A stretch of DNA of 64,000 nt. Source: Agromyces hippuratus. Its GTDB lineage: Bacteria > Actinomycetota > Actinomycetes > Actinomycetales > Microbacteriaceae. The notes beneath the pieces are model-generated. The model did no database searches. It had not been told where the DNA came from and worked only from the letters and a program-made list of their open reading frames with translations. Every line of letters starts with the position of its first letter. Positions within the stretch are counted from its first letter, which is position 1. The stretch is from assembly GCF_013410355.1 (NCBI RefSeq), contig NZ_JACCFI010000001.1, forward strand, positions 1,860,001-1,924,000, written 5' to 3'. The translations under genes and the position numbers were made by a program. Below are positions 33,366 through 43,682 of the stretch, one piece after another.

Positions 33366-33818
33366 TCAGTACCCGCCGGACTCGGTCGGCTCGACGCACA
33401 CGGCCTTGACCTTGTCGGCCGCCTCCTGGATCGCGTCCTGCTGCTCGGCCAGCGCATCGGCGTCGGGCGCGAGCTCGCCGTCGGCATCGGTGGGGATGGT
33501 CGCCGCGAACGCCGCCGCCTCGCTGAGCTTCTCGTCCACCTTGGCGAGCGCGTCGGCCACGTCGGGGTTGTCGGCCTTCTCGGCGAGCTCGGCGGCGCGC
33601 GCGCTGTAGTCCTCGAGCGCGGCCTGGATCTCATCGGCGCTGCCACCCACCCCGTTGAGGGCGTTCTGCGCGCCGTTCGCGACATCCCGCAGCGTCTCCT
33701 GCAGGCTCGCACACGCGCTGGCGACGGTCGTCGAAGGCGTGCCACCGCCGGCCGCGCAGCCGGAGAGGAGCAGGGCGCTCGCGAAGACGAACACGGCAGT
33801 CGATTTGGTTCCTCGCAT
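33366..33818 (-). CDS. Small helical lipoprotein
   Basis: 150 residues. The signal peptide MRGTKSTAVFVFASALLLSGC carries a lipobox LSGC (Cys21). The mature part is helical and acidic (ALEDYSARAAELAEKADNPD) with Cys near each end (SACASL, VKAVCVEP), probably disulfide-linked. It is anchored outside the membrane. Function is unknown. About 260 bp before its stop (33108-33365) hold no recognisable gene. Confidence 0.85.
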   Translation of the reverse strand: MRGTKSTAVFVFASALLLSGCAAGGGTPSTTVASACASLQETLRDVANGAQNALNGVGGSADEIQAALEDYSARAAELAEKADNPDVADALAKVDEKLSEAAAFAATIPTDADGELAPDADALAEQQDAIQEAADKVKAVCVEPTESGGY

Positions 33819-33978
33819 GATGGGATCCCCGATCGTGGTGCCCTCGCGTCTCGGGAGCACTCTTCGACTGTGGCACGACCCCGCGACCGTGTAAATAGTG
33901 AGACAGGCTCACGTGACAGGTGAGCCGCGCGCCGCATCCGCGATCGCCCTGGCCGCAGGTCGCGCCGGGTGAATGCAG

Positions 33979-34021
33979 AAACGCCCCGGATCCCTGCTGC
34001 TGCAGGAGACTCGGGGCGTTT
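33979..34021 (-). terminator. Hairpin terminator downstream of tRNA-Ser
   Basis: The outer stem AAACGCCCCG pairs with CGGGGCGTTT and the inner stem CCTGC with GCAGG. It lies a few nt beyond the 3' end of the leftward tRNA gene. Confidence 0.75.
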
Positions 34022-34025
34022 CAGG

Positions 34026-34115
34026 TGGCGGTACCGGTGGGATTTGAACCCACGGTGGGCTTTCACCCACACAACTTTTCGAGAGTTGCACCTTCGGCCG
34101 CTCGGACACGGTACC
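34026..34115 (-). tRNA. tRNA-Ser (anticodon CGA)
   Basis: A 90-nt class II tRNA with encoded CCA. The acceptor is GGTACCG with CGGTACC and discriminator G. The anticodon stem CAACT/AGTTG holds loop CTCGAAA, giving anticodon CGA for codon UCG. The long variable arm (GTGGGTGAAAGCCCACC) and the GTGGGTTCAAATCCCAC T-arm are typical of tRNA-Ser. Confidence 0.96.
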
Positions 34116-34212
34116 GAGGACAATCGTAGACGACGAGGCCGCAACCACCAAAACGAGCGGATGCCTCAGCCGACGCTCAGCCGGCATGCAGCTCACGTGA
34201 AGCGTGCAGGAA

Positions 34213-34218
34213 TACGTT
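34213..34218 (+). promoter_or_regulatory. -10 box (TACGTT) for a leaderless start at 34225
   Basis: TACGTT lies 6 nt before GTG 34225, supporting it over the in-frame GTG at 34204. Confidence 0.45.
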
Positions 34219-34224
34219 CTGCTC

Positions 34225-35046
34225 GTGACCGTCTCCCCCTTCTCCCGTGCCGACGCCCCGCGACAGAGCCTCACGGCCGGCGTCCGGCTCGCCGCGGCGA
34301 CCGTGCTCGGCACGTTCGGTGTGCGCCCGTTCCGCGAGCAGGTGCGCGAGAACCGGTCGACCCTGAACGAGACGCTGCCCATCCACTCGAAGTGGTGGCG
34401 CGACCACGCGAAGGCCGATGGCGAACTGCTGTACGTCGCGATCGGTGACAGCGCCGCCCAGGGCATCGGGGCCTCACGCCCCGACCGCAGCTACGTCGGC
34501 CAGATCGCCGAGGAGCTGCGCGCGTCGACCGGGCGGAGCGTCCGCGTCGTGAACCTCAGCGTCTCCGGCGCGACCACGGCGCTCGCGGTGCGCGATCAGC
34601 TGCCGCGATTCCGCGACATCCGCGCCCTTCGGCCCGATGTCGTCACCGTCTCGATCGGTGCGAACGACATCGCCGACTGGAACCCCGAGCGGTTCGACCG
34701 GAACATCCGCTCGATCCTCGCCGAACTGCCGCTGCACGCCGTCGTCGCCGATCTGCCGTGCTTCCACTTCCCGCAGAACGAGCGCAAGGTCGCCGAGGCG
34801 AACCGGATGCTGCGCGCCGCCGCCCGCGAGCACGGACTCGTCGTGGCGCCGCTGCACGAGGCCACTCGGCGCCAGGGCCTACGCGGCATCCTGACGCAGT
34901 TCGCGCGCGACATGTTCCACCCGAACGATCATGGTTACGCGGTGTGGGCCGAGGCCTTCGGGCCGGCGCTCGCCGGCGTGCTGCGGTCGCGCCGCCGCGA
35001 GTCGCTGAGCTCGTTCGAGCGCATCAGCGAACGGCAAGCCGCCTGA
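34225..35046 (+). CDS. SGNH/GDSL-type esterase
   Basis: 273 residues. Block I is VAIGDSAAQGIGA, block III VSIGANDIADW, and block V RDMFHPNDHGY with the catalytic Asp/His pair. There is no signal peptide, so the enzyme is probably cytosolic. It hydrolyses esters or lipids by family. The start is placed by a -10 box 6 nt before GTG 34225. Confidence 0.9.
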   Translation: MTVSPFSRADAPRQSLTAGVRLAAATVLGTFGVRPFREQVRENRSTLNETLPIHSKWWRDHAKADGELLYVAIGDSAAQGIGASRPDRSYVGQIAEELRASTGRSVRVVNLSVSGATTALAVRDQLPRFRDIRALRPDVVTVSIGANDIADWNPERFDRNIRSILAELPLHAVVADLPCFHFPQNERKVAEANRMLRAAAREHGLVVAPLHEATRRQGLRGILTQFARDMFHPNDHGYAVWAEAFGPALAGVLRSRRRESLSSFERISERQAA

Positions 35047-35120
35047 CGACGACATCGGCGTCCTCGCCGACGCCGGTCGGCAGAACGCCGCGCCGAACTC
35101 CCGCTGTCGGCGGCCGCGGC

Positions 35121-35126
35121 TAGTCT
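35121..35126 (+). promoter_or_regulatory. -10 box (TAGTCT) for leaderless radA
   Basis: TAGTCT, CGGGGC, ATG: the same 12 nt as before the GNAT gene at 20742. Confidence 0.55.
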
Positions 35127-35132
35127 CGGGGC

Positions 35133-36497
35133 ATGGCCCGCTCCACCTCCACGTTCCGTTGCTCCGAGTGCGGCTGGAGCACCCTCAAGTGGGCCGGCCG
35201 ATGCGGTGAGTGCCAGCAGTGGGGCACCGTCGTCGACGTGGCCGAGGCCACCGGCATCGTGCGCGCCGTGCAAGCCGTGCAGCTCGGCGAGGCGCGCACC
35301 GCGCGGTCGATCGTCGACGTGCAGACCGAAGATGCGGCGCACCGCCCGAGCGGCATCGGCGAGTTCGACCGGGTGCTCGGCGGCGGCATCGTCGCGGGCG
35401 CCGCGATCCTGCTCTCGGGCGAGCCCGGGGTGGGCAAGTCCACGCTCCTCCTCGAGGTGGCGGCACGGGTCGCCGGCACCGGGCGTCGCGTGCTCTACGT
35501 CACCGCCGAAGAGTCCGTCGCCCAGGTGCGCCTCCGCGCCGGCCGCACCGGCGCGCTGCACGACGAGCTCTACCTCGCCGCCGAGACCGACCTCGCGACC
35601 ATCCTGGGTCAGGTCGACGCCGTCTCCCCAGCACTGCTCATCGTCGACTCGGTGCAGACCGTCTCCTCATCGCTCTCCGACGGCCTGCCCGGGCAGCCGA
35701 GCCAGGTGCGCGAGGTCGCGTCGACCCTCATCCGCGTGGCGAAGGAGCGGCAGCTGCCCGTGCTGCTCGTCGGCCACGTCACGAAAGACGGCTCGATCGC
35801 GGGCCCCCGCCTGCTCGAGCACCTCGTCGACGTCGTCTGCCAGTTCGAGGGCGACCGGCAGACCTCACTGCGCTTCGTGCGGGCGCTCAAGAACCGGTTC
35901 GGCCCCACCGACGAGGTCGGCTGCTTCGAGATGACCGGCGAGGGCATCGCCGAGGTGCCCGACCCCTCTGGCCTCTTCCTCTCGAGCGGCCGCAGCGCCG
36001 TGAGCGGCACCTGCGTCACGGTGGCGCTCGAGGGGCGACGGGCGCTGCCGGTCGAGGTGCAGGCGCTCGTGGTGTCGACGAAGGCGCCGCAGCCCCGCCG
36101 CGTCGTCAACGGGGTCGACCCCTCGCGTGTCGCCATGATCATCGCCGTGCTCGAGCGCCGGGCAGGGCTCAAGTCCCTCGGCGAGCACGACGTCTACGTC
36201 TCCACCGTCGGCGGCGTGCGGCTCGCCGAGCCCGGCGCCGACCTCGCGATCGCCGTCGCCATCGCCTCGGCCATGCGCGACCGCGCGGTGCCCCACGAGC
36301 TCGCGGCATTCGGCGAGATCAGCCTCGCCGGCGAGGTGCGCCCCGTCACGGCCGCCAAGCAACGCGGCGCCGAGGCCAAGCGCCTCGGCTACACGACGAT
36401 CCTCGACGTCGAGGCGGGCAGCGTGCATGCGGCGGTGCAACGCGCCATGATGGCCGCAACCGGCCCGCGCGAGCGCGAGCTCGACGCCGCGTTCTAG
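35133..36497 (+). CDS. radA: DNA repair protein RadA
   Basis: A 454-residue RecA-like protein that drives branch migration in recombination. The zinc finger uses C10, C13, C24 and C27. Walker A is GEPGVGKST (96-104), the RadA signature KNRFG is at 253-257, and the C-terminal third is the Lon-protease-like domain. Length matches the family. It is convergent with the merR-type gene. Confidence 0.97.
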   Translation: MARSTSTFRCSECGWSTLKWAGRCGECQQWGTVVDVAEATGIVRAVQAVQLGEARTARSIVDVQTEDAAHRPSGIGEFDRVLGGGIVAGAAILLSGEPGVGKSTLLLEVAARVAGTGRRVLYVTAEESVAQVRLRAGRTGALHDELYLAAETDLATILGQVDAVSPALLIVDSVQTVSSSLSDGLPGQPSQVREVASTLIRVAKERQLPVLLVGHVTKDGSIAGPRLLEHLVDVVCQFEGDRQTSLRFVRALKNRFGPTDEVGCFEMTGEGIAEVPDPSGLFLSSGRSAVSGTCVTVALEGRRALPVEVQALVVSTKAPQPRRVVNGVDPSRVAMIIAVLERRAGLKSLGEHDVYVSTVGGVRLAEPGADLAIAVAIASAMRDRAVPHELAAFGEISLAGEVRPVTAAKQRGAEAKRLGYTTILDVEAGSVHAAVQRAMMAATGPRERELDAAF

Positions 36498-36552
36498 TAC
36501 GCCCGACCCCTCCCGCCCGGCACGCCGGTGCACCCGTTCAGCGGCCAGGAGC

Positions 36553-36978
36553 TCAGACGATGGCGTCGATCACCGGGCAGGTCGGATGCACCGGCCCCGT
36601 CTCCACGAGCAGCGCGAGCGCCGCCCGCACGCCCTGCAGATCCGCGATCCGCTGGTCGAGTTCGGCGAGCTTGTCGGCGACCTGCTCCGCGACGTCGTCG
36701 AGCACGATGCGCTCGGGCTCGTCGGAGAGGGCGAGCACCTCGCGCACCTCGCGCAGGGTGAACCCGAGCTCCTGGGCGCGGCGGATGAACCGCACCCGCC
36801 GCACCGAGTCCGGCGAGAACTGGCGGTACCCGCCACTCGAGCGCCCGTCAGGCGAGAGCAGTCCCTGCCGTTCGTAGAACCGCAGCGTGCTCACCGCGAC
36901 GCCCGAGGCGTCGGCGAGCGGGCCGGTCGTCAGCGGCGTCGCAGGCGGAGCAGGCCGCTGAGCTGCAGGATCAGCCAT
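36553..36978 (-). CDS. MerR family transcriptional regulator
   Basis: 141 residues. The N-terminal HTH reads LADASGVAVSTLRFYERQGL followed by YRQFSPDSVRRVRFI. A long dimerisation helix follows. The tail HPTCPVIDAIV contains a single Cys in the place of metal-sensing loops, too little to name the inducer. GGAGGTGAC lies before the ATG inside the upstream membrane gene, so the two overlap by 49 nt and share an mRNA. Confidence 0.9.
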   Translation of the reverse strand: MADPAAQRPAPPATPLTTGPLADASGVAVSTLRFYERQGLLSPDGRSSGGYRQFSPDSVRRVRFIRRAQELGFTLREVREVLALSDEPERIVLDDVAEQVADKLAELDQRIADLQGVRAALALLVETGPVHPTCPVIDAIV

Positions 36979-37382
36979 GTCACCTCCCCGATCAGGAACA
37001 CGACGATCGTCGCACTCTGCCCATTCAACAGCGCCCAGATCATCCAGAGCGAGAAGACTGCTCGCCCGACCGTGTCGATGGCGATGAATCGCGCCTCGGG
37101 GCGAAGGATCCGGGCGATCGCCCACATCGTGACCGCGGTGCCGAACATGCTCGTGAACATGAGCGCGGTGGGGTCGAGCTCGGGAAGCCGAGCACCTGGC
37201 AGGTTCAATGCATCGTGCAAGGCCCGGATCAGTGCGAGCAGGAGGGGCGCGGTGAGGGGCGTGGCGAACCCGACCGTCACGATGAGGTCGTAGACGGCGC
37301 CGGCACGCCCCCATCTGACGCGCTGGTACGAGTCATCGGAAGCGAGGCGGAGCGGTGCTGCGGTGATGGCGGTTTCGTTCAT
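36930..37382 (-). CDS. Four-helix membrane protein under a MerR-type promoter
   Basis: 150 residues with about four hydrophobic helices (VYDLIVTVGFATPLTAPLLL, ALMFTSMFGTAVTMWAIARI, AVFSLWMIWALLNG, ATIVVFLIGEVTWLILQL). I recognise no specific family. It is probably the effector gene of the regulator it overlaps. The -10 box GACACT lies 6 nt before the ATG, so the transcript should be leaderless. Confidence 0.8.
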   Translation of the reverse strand: MNETAITAAPLRLASDDSYQRVRWGRAGAVYDLIVTVGFATPLTAPLLLALIRALHDALNLPGARLPELDPTALMFTSMFGTAVTMWAIARILRPEARFIAIDTVGRAVFSLWMIWALLNGQSATIVVFLIGEVTWLILQLSGLLRLRRR

Positions 37383-37388
37383 GCCGCC

Positions 37389-37420
37389 AGTGTCGACCGT
37401 GAACCACGGTGCAGGGTCAA
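37389..37420 (-). promoter_or_regulatory. MerR-type promoter and operator with 20-bp spacer
   Basis: On the minus strand -35 TTGACC (37420-37415) and -10 GACACT (37394-37389) are 20 bp apart. Within the spacer is the dyad ACCGTG-GTT-CACGGT (37410-37396). An overlong 19-20 bp spacer with a central dyad is the hallmark of promoters twisted open by MerR-family activators. Confidence 0.75.
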
Positions 37421-37480
37421 GCCGTCGAGCCCGCTCGCTGCCGATACCGTTGAACGTTGCATACGACGCGAAGGAGCGGG

Positions 37481-37531
37481 ATGAACGACCACACCGAACC
37501 CACGGCCGACAACTGCGGAGCGACCCGGTGA
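37481..37531 (+). CDS. 16-residue leader ORF coupled to the DUF3237 gene
   Basis: AAGGAG lies 4 nt before this ATG. The frame codes MNDHTEPTADNCGATR and its TGA overlaps the GTG of the next gene as GTGA. The downstream gene has no ribosome site of its own, so it is probably translated by coupling through this peptide. Confidence 0.6.
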   Translation: MNDHTEPTADNCGATR

Positions 37532-37992
37532 GCGCCCTGCTCGAACCGAGCCTCGCGTTCGCCTTCGAACTCCGGGTCGAGGTCGACGCCGAGCGCCACA
37601 TCGGCCACGGGGCATCCGAGGCACTGGGCTTCACGCCGATCACGGGCGGAACCGTCAGCGGTCCGCGACTGAACGGCCGCGTGCTGCCCGGCGGCGGCGA
37701 CTGGTGGGTCGCGCGCGGCGACGTCACGCAGCTCGACGCACGCTACCTCGTCGAGGCCGACGACGGCACGGTCATCGATGTCGTGAACCGCGGCTACTAC
37801 ATCGCCTCCGATGCGCTCGAACAGCGCCTGGCGGCCGGCGAGCCGGTCACGGAGCAGGAACTCTACTACCGGACCGCTCCGGTCTTCCAGACGGATGCCC
37901 CGGCCCACCGGTGGCTCGCTGAACGGCAGTTCATCGGCATGGCGCGGCCCGAGCCCGGCTTCGTCTGCATCCGGGTCTTCGAGCTTCGCTGA
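37528..37992 (+). CDS. DUF3237 family protein
   Basis: 154 residues: ALLEPSLAFAFELRVEV, SGPRLNGRVLPGGGDWWVAR, DARYLVEADDGTVIDVVNRG and RWLAERQFIGMARPEP match DUF3237, a beta-barrel family of unknown function. The GTG start shares GTGA with the 16-residue leader ORF. Confidence 0.9.
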   Translation: MSALLEPSLAFAFELRVEVDAERHIGHGASEALGFTPITGGTVSGPRLNGRVLPGGGDWWVARGDVTQLDARYLVEADDGTVIDVVNRGYYIASDALEQRLAAGEPVTEQELYYRTAPVFQTDAPAHRWLAERQFIGMARPEPGFVCIRVFELR

Positions 37993-38018
37993 CCGGGTCT
38001 GCCGCGACGCACCTCGAC

Positions 38019-38429
38019 CTAGGCCTCGAGCGCCTTGAGCAGCTCGGCGGGCGGAGCCTGCATCGGGTGCGGCCCCGCGATGTCGAGGAACACCGTGGTG
38101 ATCGTCGACTCGTGCCGCTTCAGAAAGGTGCGAAGCCACGCGGGGCTCTGCAGCCCCACCGCCGGCGGCAGGTTCTCGGGCTTGTTCGCCGCGTCGCTGA
38201 AGAGCAGCAGTGCGACCTCTCCCGTCTTCGGGTCGCGATAGGTCCACACCTCGCCGCCGTCGAGCGGCTTGTCGCGCGGACCCGGCTTCACGAGCGGCAC
38301 CACGGTGTTGCCGTGACGCAGCGCGAGGGCGACCGCCGCGATGTCCTGTCGTTCGAGGGCCTCTGCGAGCGCCTGCGAACGGAACTCCACGGGCTCAGCC
38401 GCCTGCTTCCGTCGTGCCTTTCCTGCCAT
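38019..38429 (-). CDS. SseB-like protein
   Basis: 136 residues: ALAEALERQDIAAVALALRH, GEVWTYRDPKTGEVALLLFS, LPPAVGLQSPAWLRTFL and TTVFLDIAGPHPMQAPPAEL fit the SseB N-terminal fold. A role in sulfurtransferase or secretion settings is known only for distant members. TACCCT (38441-38436) lies 6 nt before the ATG. The 275 bp upstream (38430-38704) hold only small hairpins. Confidence 0.8.
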   Translation of the reverse strand: MAGKARRKQAAEPVEFRSQALAEALERQDIAAVALALRHGNTVVPLVKPGPRDKPLDGGEVWTYRDPKTGEVALLLFSDAANKPENLPPAVGLQSPAWLRTFLKRHESTITTVFLDIAGPHPMQAPPAELLKALEA

Positions 38430-38704
38430 TCCACAAGGGTACCGAGCGGATGCCGCAGGGCCCGCCTCCGTCCGCCGACGGCGCACTCCGCAGCATCCGT
38501 TCTCGGGGTTTCCGGCATCGCCGGAATCGGATGTGGACTTCTGCGAAAAGCGACCTATGCTATCTGTGCCGGACCGTGAGGGTCCGAGGTGTCGACGAAG
38601 ACGACGGCGTTCTCGTAGACCCCACGGCGCCGGCGCATTCCATCGATCGACCTTCGCGTGCACGCATGCTGCGACCTCGTCGCCGTGCGGGCGCGCACCC
38701 GCGC

Positions 38705-39331
38705 TCAGTGCAGCAGGAACTGCTTCTGCTCGGCCGACTCGAACCCGTCGACCGTCACCGACAGGTGGTACGACGCACCGCCCGCCGGCACCGTCTCGCG
38801 GGCGCCGCTGCAGGTGTCGGGCGTGGAGTAGGTGCGATCCCAGATGATCGGCACGCTCGAGCTGACCGGGGTTCCGGGCGTCAACGAGACTTCGGCATCG
38901 ATGGCCTCGACCTGGCAGTCGGTCGAGGTCCAGTACTGCTCGGATCCGCTCGTGATGGTGAAGACCTGCGCCTTCGTGCCGGCATTCAGCACGCAGACGT
39001 TCTTGCCGACGTTGGTGATCGTGACCGACAGTTGCGGCTGCTCCCCCGGCTCGTACGAGGACTTGTCGGTGACCGCCTCGACCAGGATCTTCTCGGGGGC
39101 GCACGGGTCGCCGTCAGCAGCCGTCGGCTCGGTCGGGATCGAGGTCGTCTCCGGCGTCGTCGACGGCTCAGCGCTCGGCGACGCGGCGGGCTCCTCGCCC
39201 TGGCTCGCGCCCGGTCGGATGATGACGAGCACGATCGCGATGATCACCGCGAGCAGGCCGATCAGCACGACGATGCGGCGACGACGATACACCTGCGGTG
39301 ACTGCCGCCCGGCCGGTGTGTTCGTCGACAT
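38705..39331 (-). CDS. Membrane-anchored extracellular beta-sandwich protein
   Basis: 208 residues: a cytoplasmic basic N-terminus (VYRRRRIVVL), one helix at about 19-39, a Pro/Ser/Thr/Glu-rich linker, then a domain with PQLSVTITNVGKNVCVLNAG and GGASYHLSVTVDGFE, like the intracellular-proteinase-inhibitor (BsuPI) immunoglobulin-type fold. Cys residues are in pairs. TACCCT lies 6 nt before the ATG. Function is unknown. Confidence 0.82.
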   Translation of the reverse strand: MSTNTPAGRQSPQVYRRRRIVVLIGLLAVIIAIVLVIIRPGASQGEEPAASPSAEPSTTPETTSIPTEPTAADGDPCAPEKILVEAVTDKSSYEPGEQPQLSVTITNVGKNVCVLNAGTKAQVFTITSGSEQYWTSTDCQVEAIDAEVSLTPGTPVSSSVPIIWDRTYSTPDTCSGARETVPAGGASYHLSVTVDGFESAEQKQFLLH

Positions 39332-39464
39332 GCACACAGGGTACGGCTGGGATGCGCGTGCCCCCGGCATCCGCTCGGCGTGCCGTTTCTCGTCTCAGCG
39401 ACGTCTCAGCGAGGTCTCAGCGCGCGCGAGCGGCCGGATTCGCGCAATCGGGGCGGCGCGACGG

Positions 39465-39968
39465 TCAGAGCTGCTTCAGCATGCGCGTGTTGCCGAGCGT
39501 GTTCTGCTTCACGCGCGCGAGGTCGAGGAACTCGGCGACGCCCTCGTCGTTCGAGCGCACGAGCTCGGCGTAGACCGAGGGGTCGACGGTCTCGGCCCCC
39601 ATGTCGACGAAGCCGTGGCGACCGAAGAACGCGGTCTCGAACGTCAGGCAGAAGAGCCGGGTGAGGCCGAGCTCGCGGGCCTCCGCCTCGAGCGCGGCGA
39701 GCAGCGCATGGCCGACGCCGTGGCCGAGCCACGCGTCGTCGACGGCGAGCGTGCGCACCTCGCCGAGGTCCTCCCACATGACGTGCAGCGCGCCGGCGCC
39801 CACCAGGCGGCCGTCATCGGTCTCGGCGACGCGGAACTCCTGCACGGCACCGTAGAGGTCGACGCGCTCCTTGCCGAGCAGGATTCGTCGCTGCACGAGC
39901 GGCTCCACGAGCTCGATGATCTTCGGCACATCGCTCGTGCGGGCCCGGCGCACGTGGAACTCGGTCAT
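39465..39968 (-). CDS. Short N-acetylglutamate synthase-like GNAT (amino-acid N-acetyltransferase)
   Basis: 167 residues. HVRRARTSDVPKIIELVEPL, YGAVQEFRVAETDDGRLVGA, VRTLAVDDAWLGHGVGHALL and FETAFFGRHGFVDMG align with the short actinobacterial N-acetylglutamate synthases of the first arginine step. TACGAT (39980-39975) lies 6 nt before the ATG. It is not next to other arg genes, which leaves general amino-acid acetylation possible. Confidence 0.88.
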   Translation of the reverse strand: MTEFHVRRARTSDVPKIIELVEPLVQRRILLGKERVDLYGAVQEFRVAETDDGRLVGAGALHVMWEDLGEVRTLAVDDAWLGHGVGHALLAALEAEARELGLTRLFCLTFETAFFGRHGFVDMGAETVDPSVYAELVRSNDEGVAEFLDLARVKQNTLGNTRMLKQL

Positions 39969-40046
39969 CCTGTCATCGTATTCCCGCGCGGCGCCGGGAA
40001 CGACGAAGGGCGGATGCCGCAGCATCCGCCCTTCGAATCGTGTCGG

Positions 40047-42575
<2,529 letters not shown>

Positions 42576-42681
42576 CTCTACTCCTCACGACCCCGCTGGG
42601 TAGGGGCGCCGATACAACGAGCGTAAACAAGGCGGATGCCTCGTGGGGCGCTGTTCGCCGTGGGCGCATCACGATCGACCG

Positions 42682-42737
42682 TTGACGAGACCGCCCGAAC
42701 GCCGTACCGTATCGTTTATCGTTAGTATCGATAAACG
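42682..42737 (+). promoter_or_regulatory. Promoter with overlapping operator for the DUF2975/HTH pair
   Basis: -35 TTGACG (42682-42687), 17 bp, -10 TACCGT (42705-42710). Immediately downstream, over the expected start of transcription, lies a perfect dyad CGTTTATCG - 7 nt - CGATAAACG (42713-42737). This is a textbook position for repression, most simply by the HTH protein of the same operon. Confidence 0.72.
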
Positions 42738-42750
42738 TTAGGATCTGAGA

Positions 42751-43368
42751 ATGCAGACGAACACAGCACCGTCGATCACCCGGGCCGATGCGGTGGGTCT
42801 CTGGCTGTTCATGGCCGCGGGGGCGATCATCGCCGTTTGGGGGATCGCGGCATCCGTGCTGCGCATCATCGAGATCGCGCCGAACGCGGATGTCAGCGTG
42901 CTGGCCGAATTCGACGGCACACCCGCCGATGCACCGATCGGGCCGGACGGCGCCCCGGTGCAGGTCGCACTCGACCAGGCCGTGCTGACCGTTCCCTCAC
43001 TGCCCGGCGCATCATGGGCGGCGCTCATCATCCAGCAGGTGGTCTCCGCAATCACGATCGGGATCGTCGTCGTCTGCCTCCTGTTGCTCTGCCGGGCGGT
43101 CATGCGGAATCAGGTCTTCAGCGGTCGCAACACGGCGCTGGTCGCCGTGGCGGGCATCGCCGGCACCATCGGGTTCGCCGCCGTGCCGTTCTTCGGCAAC
43201 ATGGCGGCGAACGGAGCGTTCGCCCGCCTCAGCGACGGCGACTTCGACAACGTCGTGATGTCGGTCGACCTGATGCCCCTCTTCTTCCTCGCGTTCATCG
43301 CGGCGATGGCCGCCACCGTCTTCACCATCGGCGACCGGCTGCGCCGCGACACCGAGGGCCTCGTCTGA
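42751..43368 (+). CDS. DUF2975 membrane protein
   Basis: 205 residues with four membrane helices (LWLFMAAGAIIAVWGIAASV, TIGIVVVCLLLLCRAV, TALVAVAGIAGTIGFAAVPF, MPLFFLAFIAAMAATVFTIG), the DUF2975 layout. Function is unknown. DUF2975 genes are habitually followed by a small Cro/CI-type HTH gene, as here through a TGATG overlap. Confidence 0.88.
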   Translation: MQTNTAPSITRADAVGLWLFMAAGAIIAVWGIAASVLRIIEIAPNADVSVLAEFDGTPADAPIGPDGAPVQVALDQAVLTVPSLPGASWAALIIQQVVSAITIGIVVVCLLLLCRAVMRNQVFSGRNTALVAVAGIAGTIGFAAVPFFGNMAANGAFARLSDGDFDNVVMSVDLMPLFFLAFIAAMAATVFTIGDRLRRDTEGLV

Positions 43369-43628
43369 TGGCGCCGGCAGAGCCCGACGAGGCATCCGAT
43401 GTGCACTGCAGGCTCGACGAACTGCTCGCCGCCCGCGGCATGACGCTCGCGCGCCTGGCCGAACTGGTCGGCGTGAGCGTCGTGAACCTCAGCGTGCTGA
43501 AGAACGACCGGGCCCGCGCGATCCGCTTCTCGACACTGCAGGCGGTGTGCGAGGTGCTCGACTGCGAGATCGGCGAGCTGCTCGTGCTGCGGCGCACACG
43601 ATCGGCTGACGACACCGGCCAGCGCTGA
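43368..43628 (+). CDS. Cro/CI-family HTH regulator, YozG-like
   Basis: 86 residues: CRLDELLAARGMTLARLAEL, VGVSVVNLSVLKNDRARAIR and TLQAVCEVLDCEIGELLVLR are the five-helix XRE-type domain, close to the small regulators paired with DUF2975. The ATG overlaps the membrane-gene stop in TGATG. Its probable operator is the dyad at 42713-42737. Confidence 0.92.
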   Translation: MAPAEPDEASDVHCRLDELLAARGMTLARLAELVGVSVVNLSVLKNDRARAIRFSTLQAVCEVLDCEIGELLVLRRTRSADDTGQR

Positions 43629-43631
43629 ACG

Positions 43632-43669
43632 ACGGCGGGCCGCCGGGGTCTCCCCCGACAGCCCGCCGT
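43632..43669. terminator. Bidirectional terminator between HTH and surface-protein genes
   Basis: 9-bp arms ACGGCGGGC and GCCCGCCGT, with an inner GGGG/CCCC pairing, lie in the 54-bp gap between convergent stops. Confidence 0.8.
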
Positions 43670-43682
43670 TCAGTGCTCGGCG

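Noticed and set aside
33979..34115. tRNA-Ser as an integration site for a mobile element.
   Set aside because: No integrase gene and no second copy of the tRNA 3' end were found in the window.
38430..38704. Small hairpins (TTCCGG-CATCG-CCGGAA at 38510-38526, and GGACC-GTGAG-GGTCC near 38572) between the SseB-like gene and the membrane-anchored gene.
   Set aside because: Arms of five or six bases are expected by chance at this GC, and no riboswitch-like conserved core is visible.
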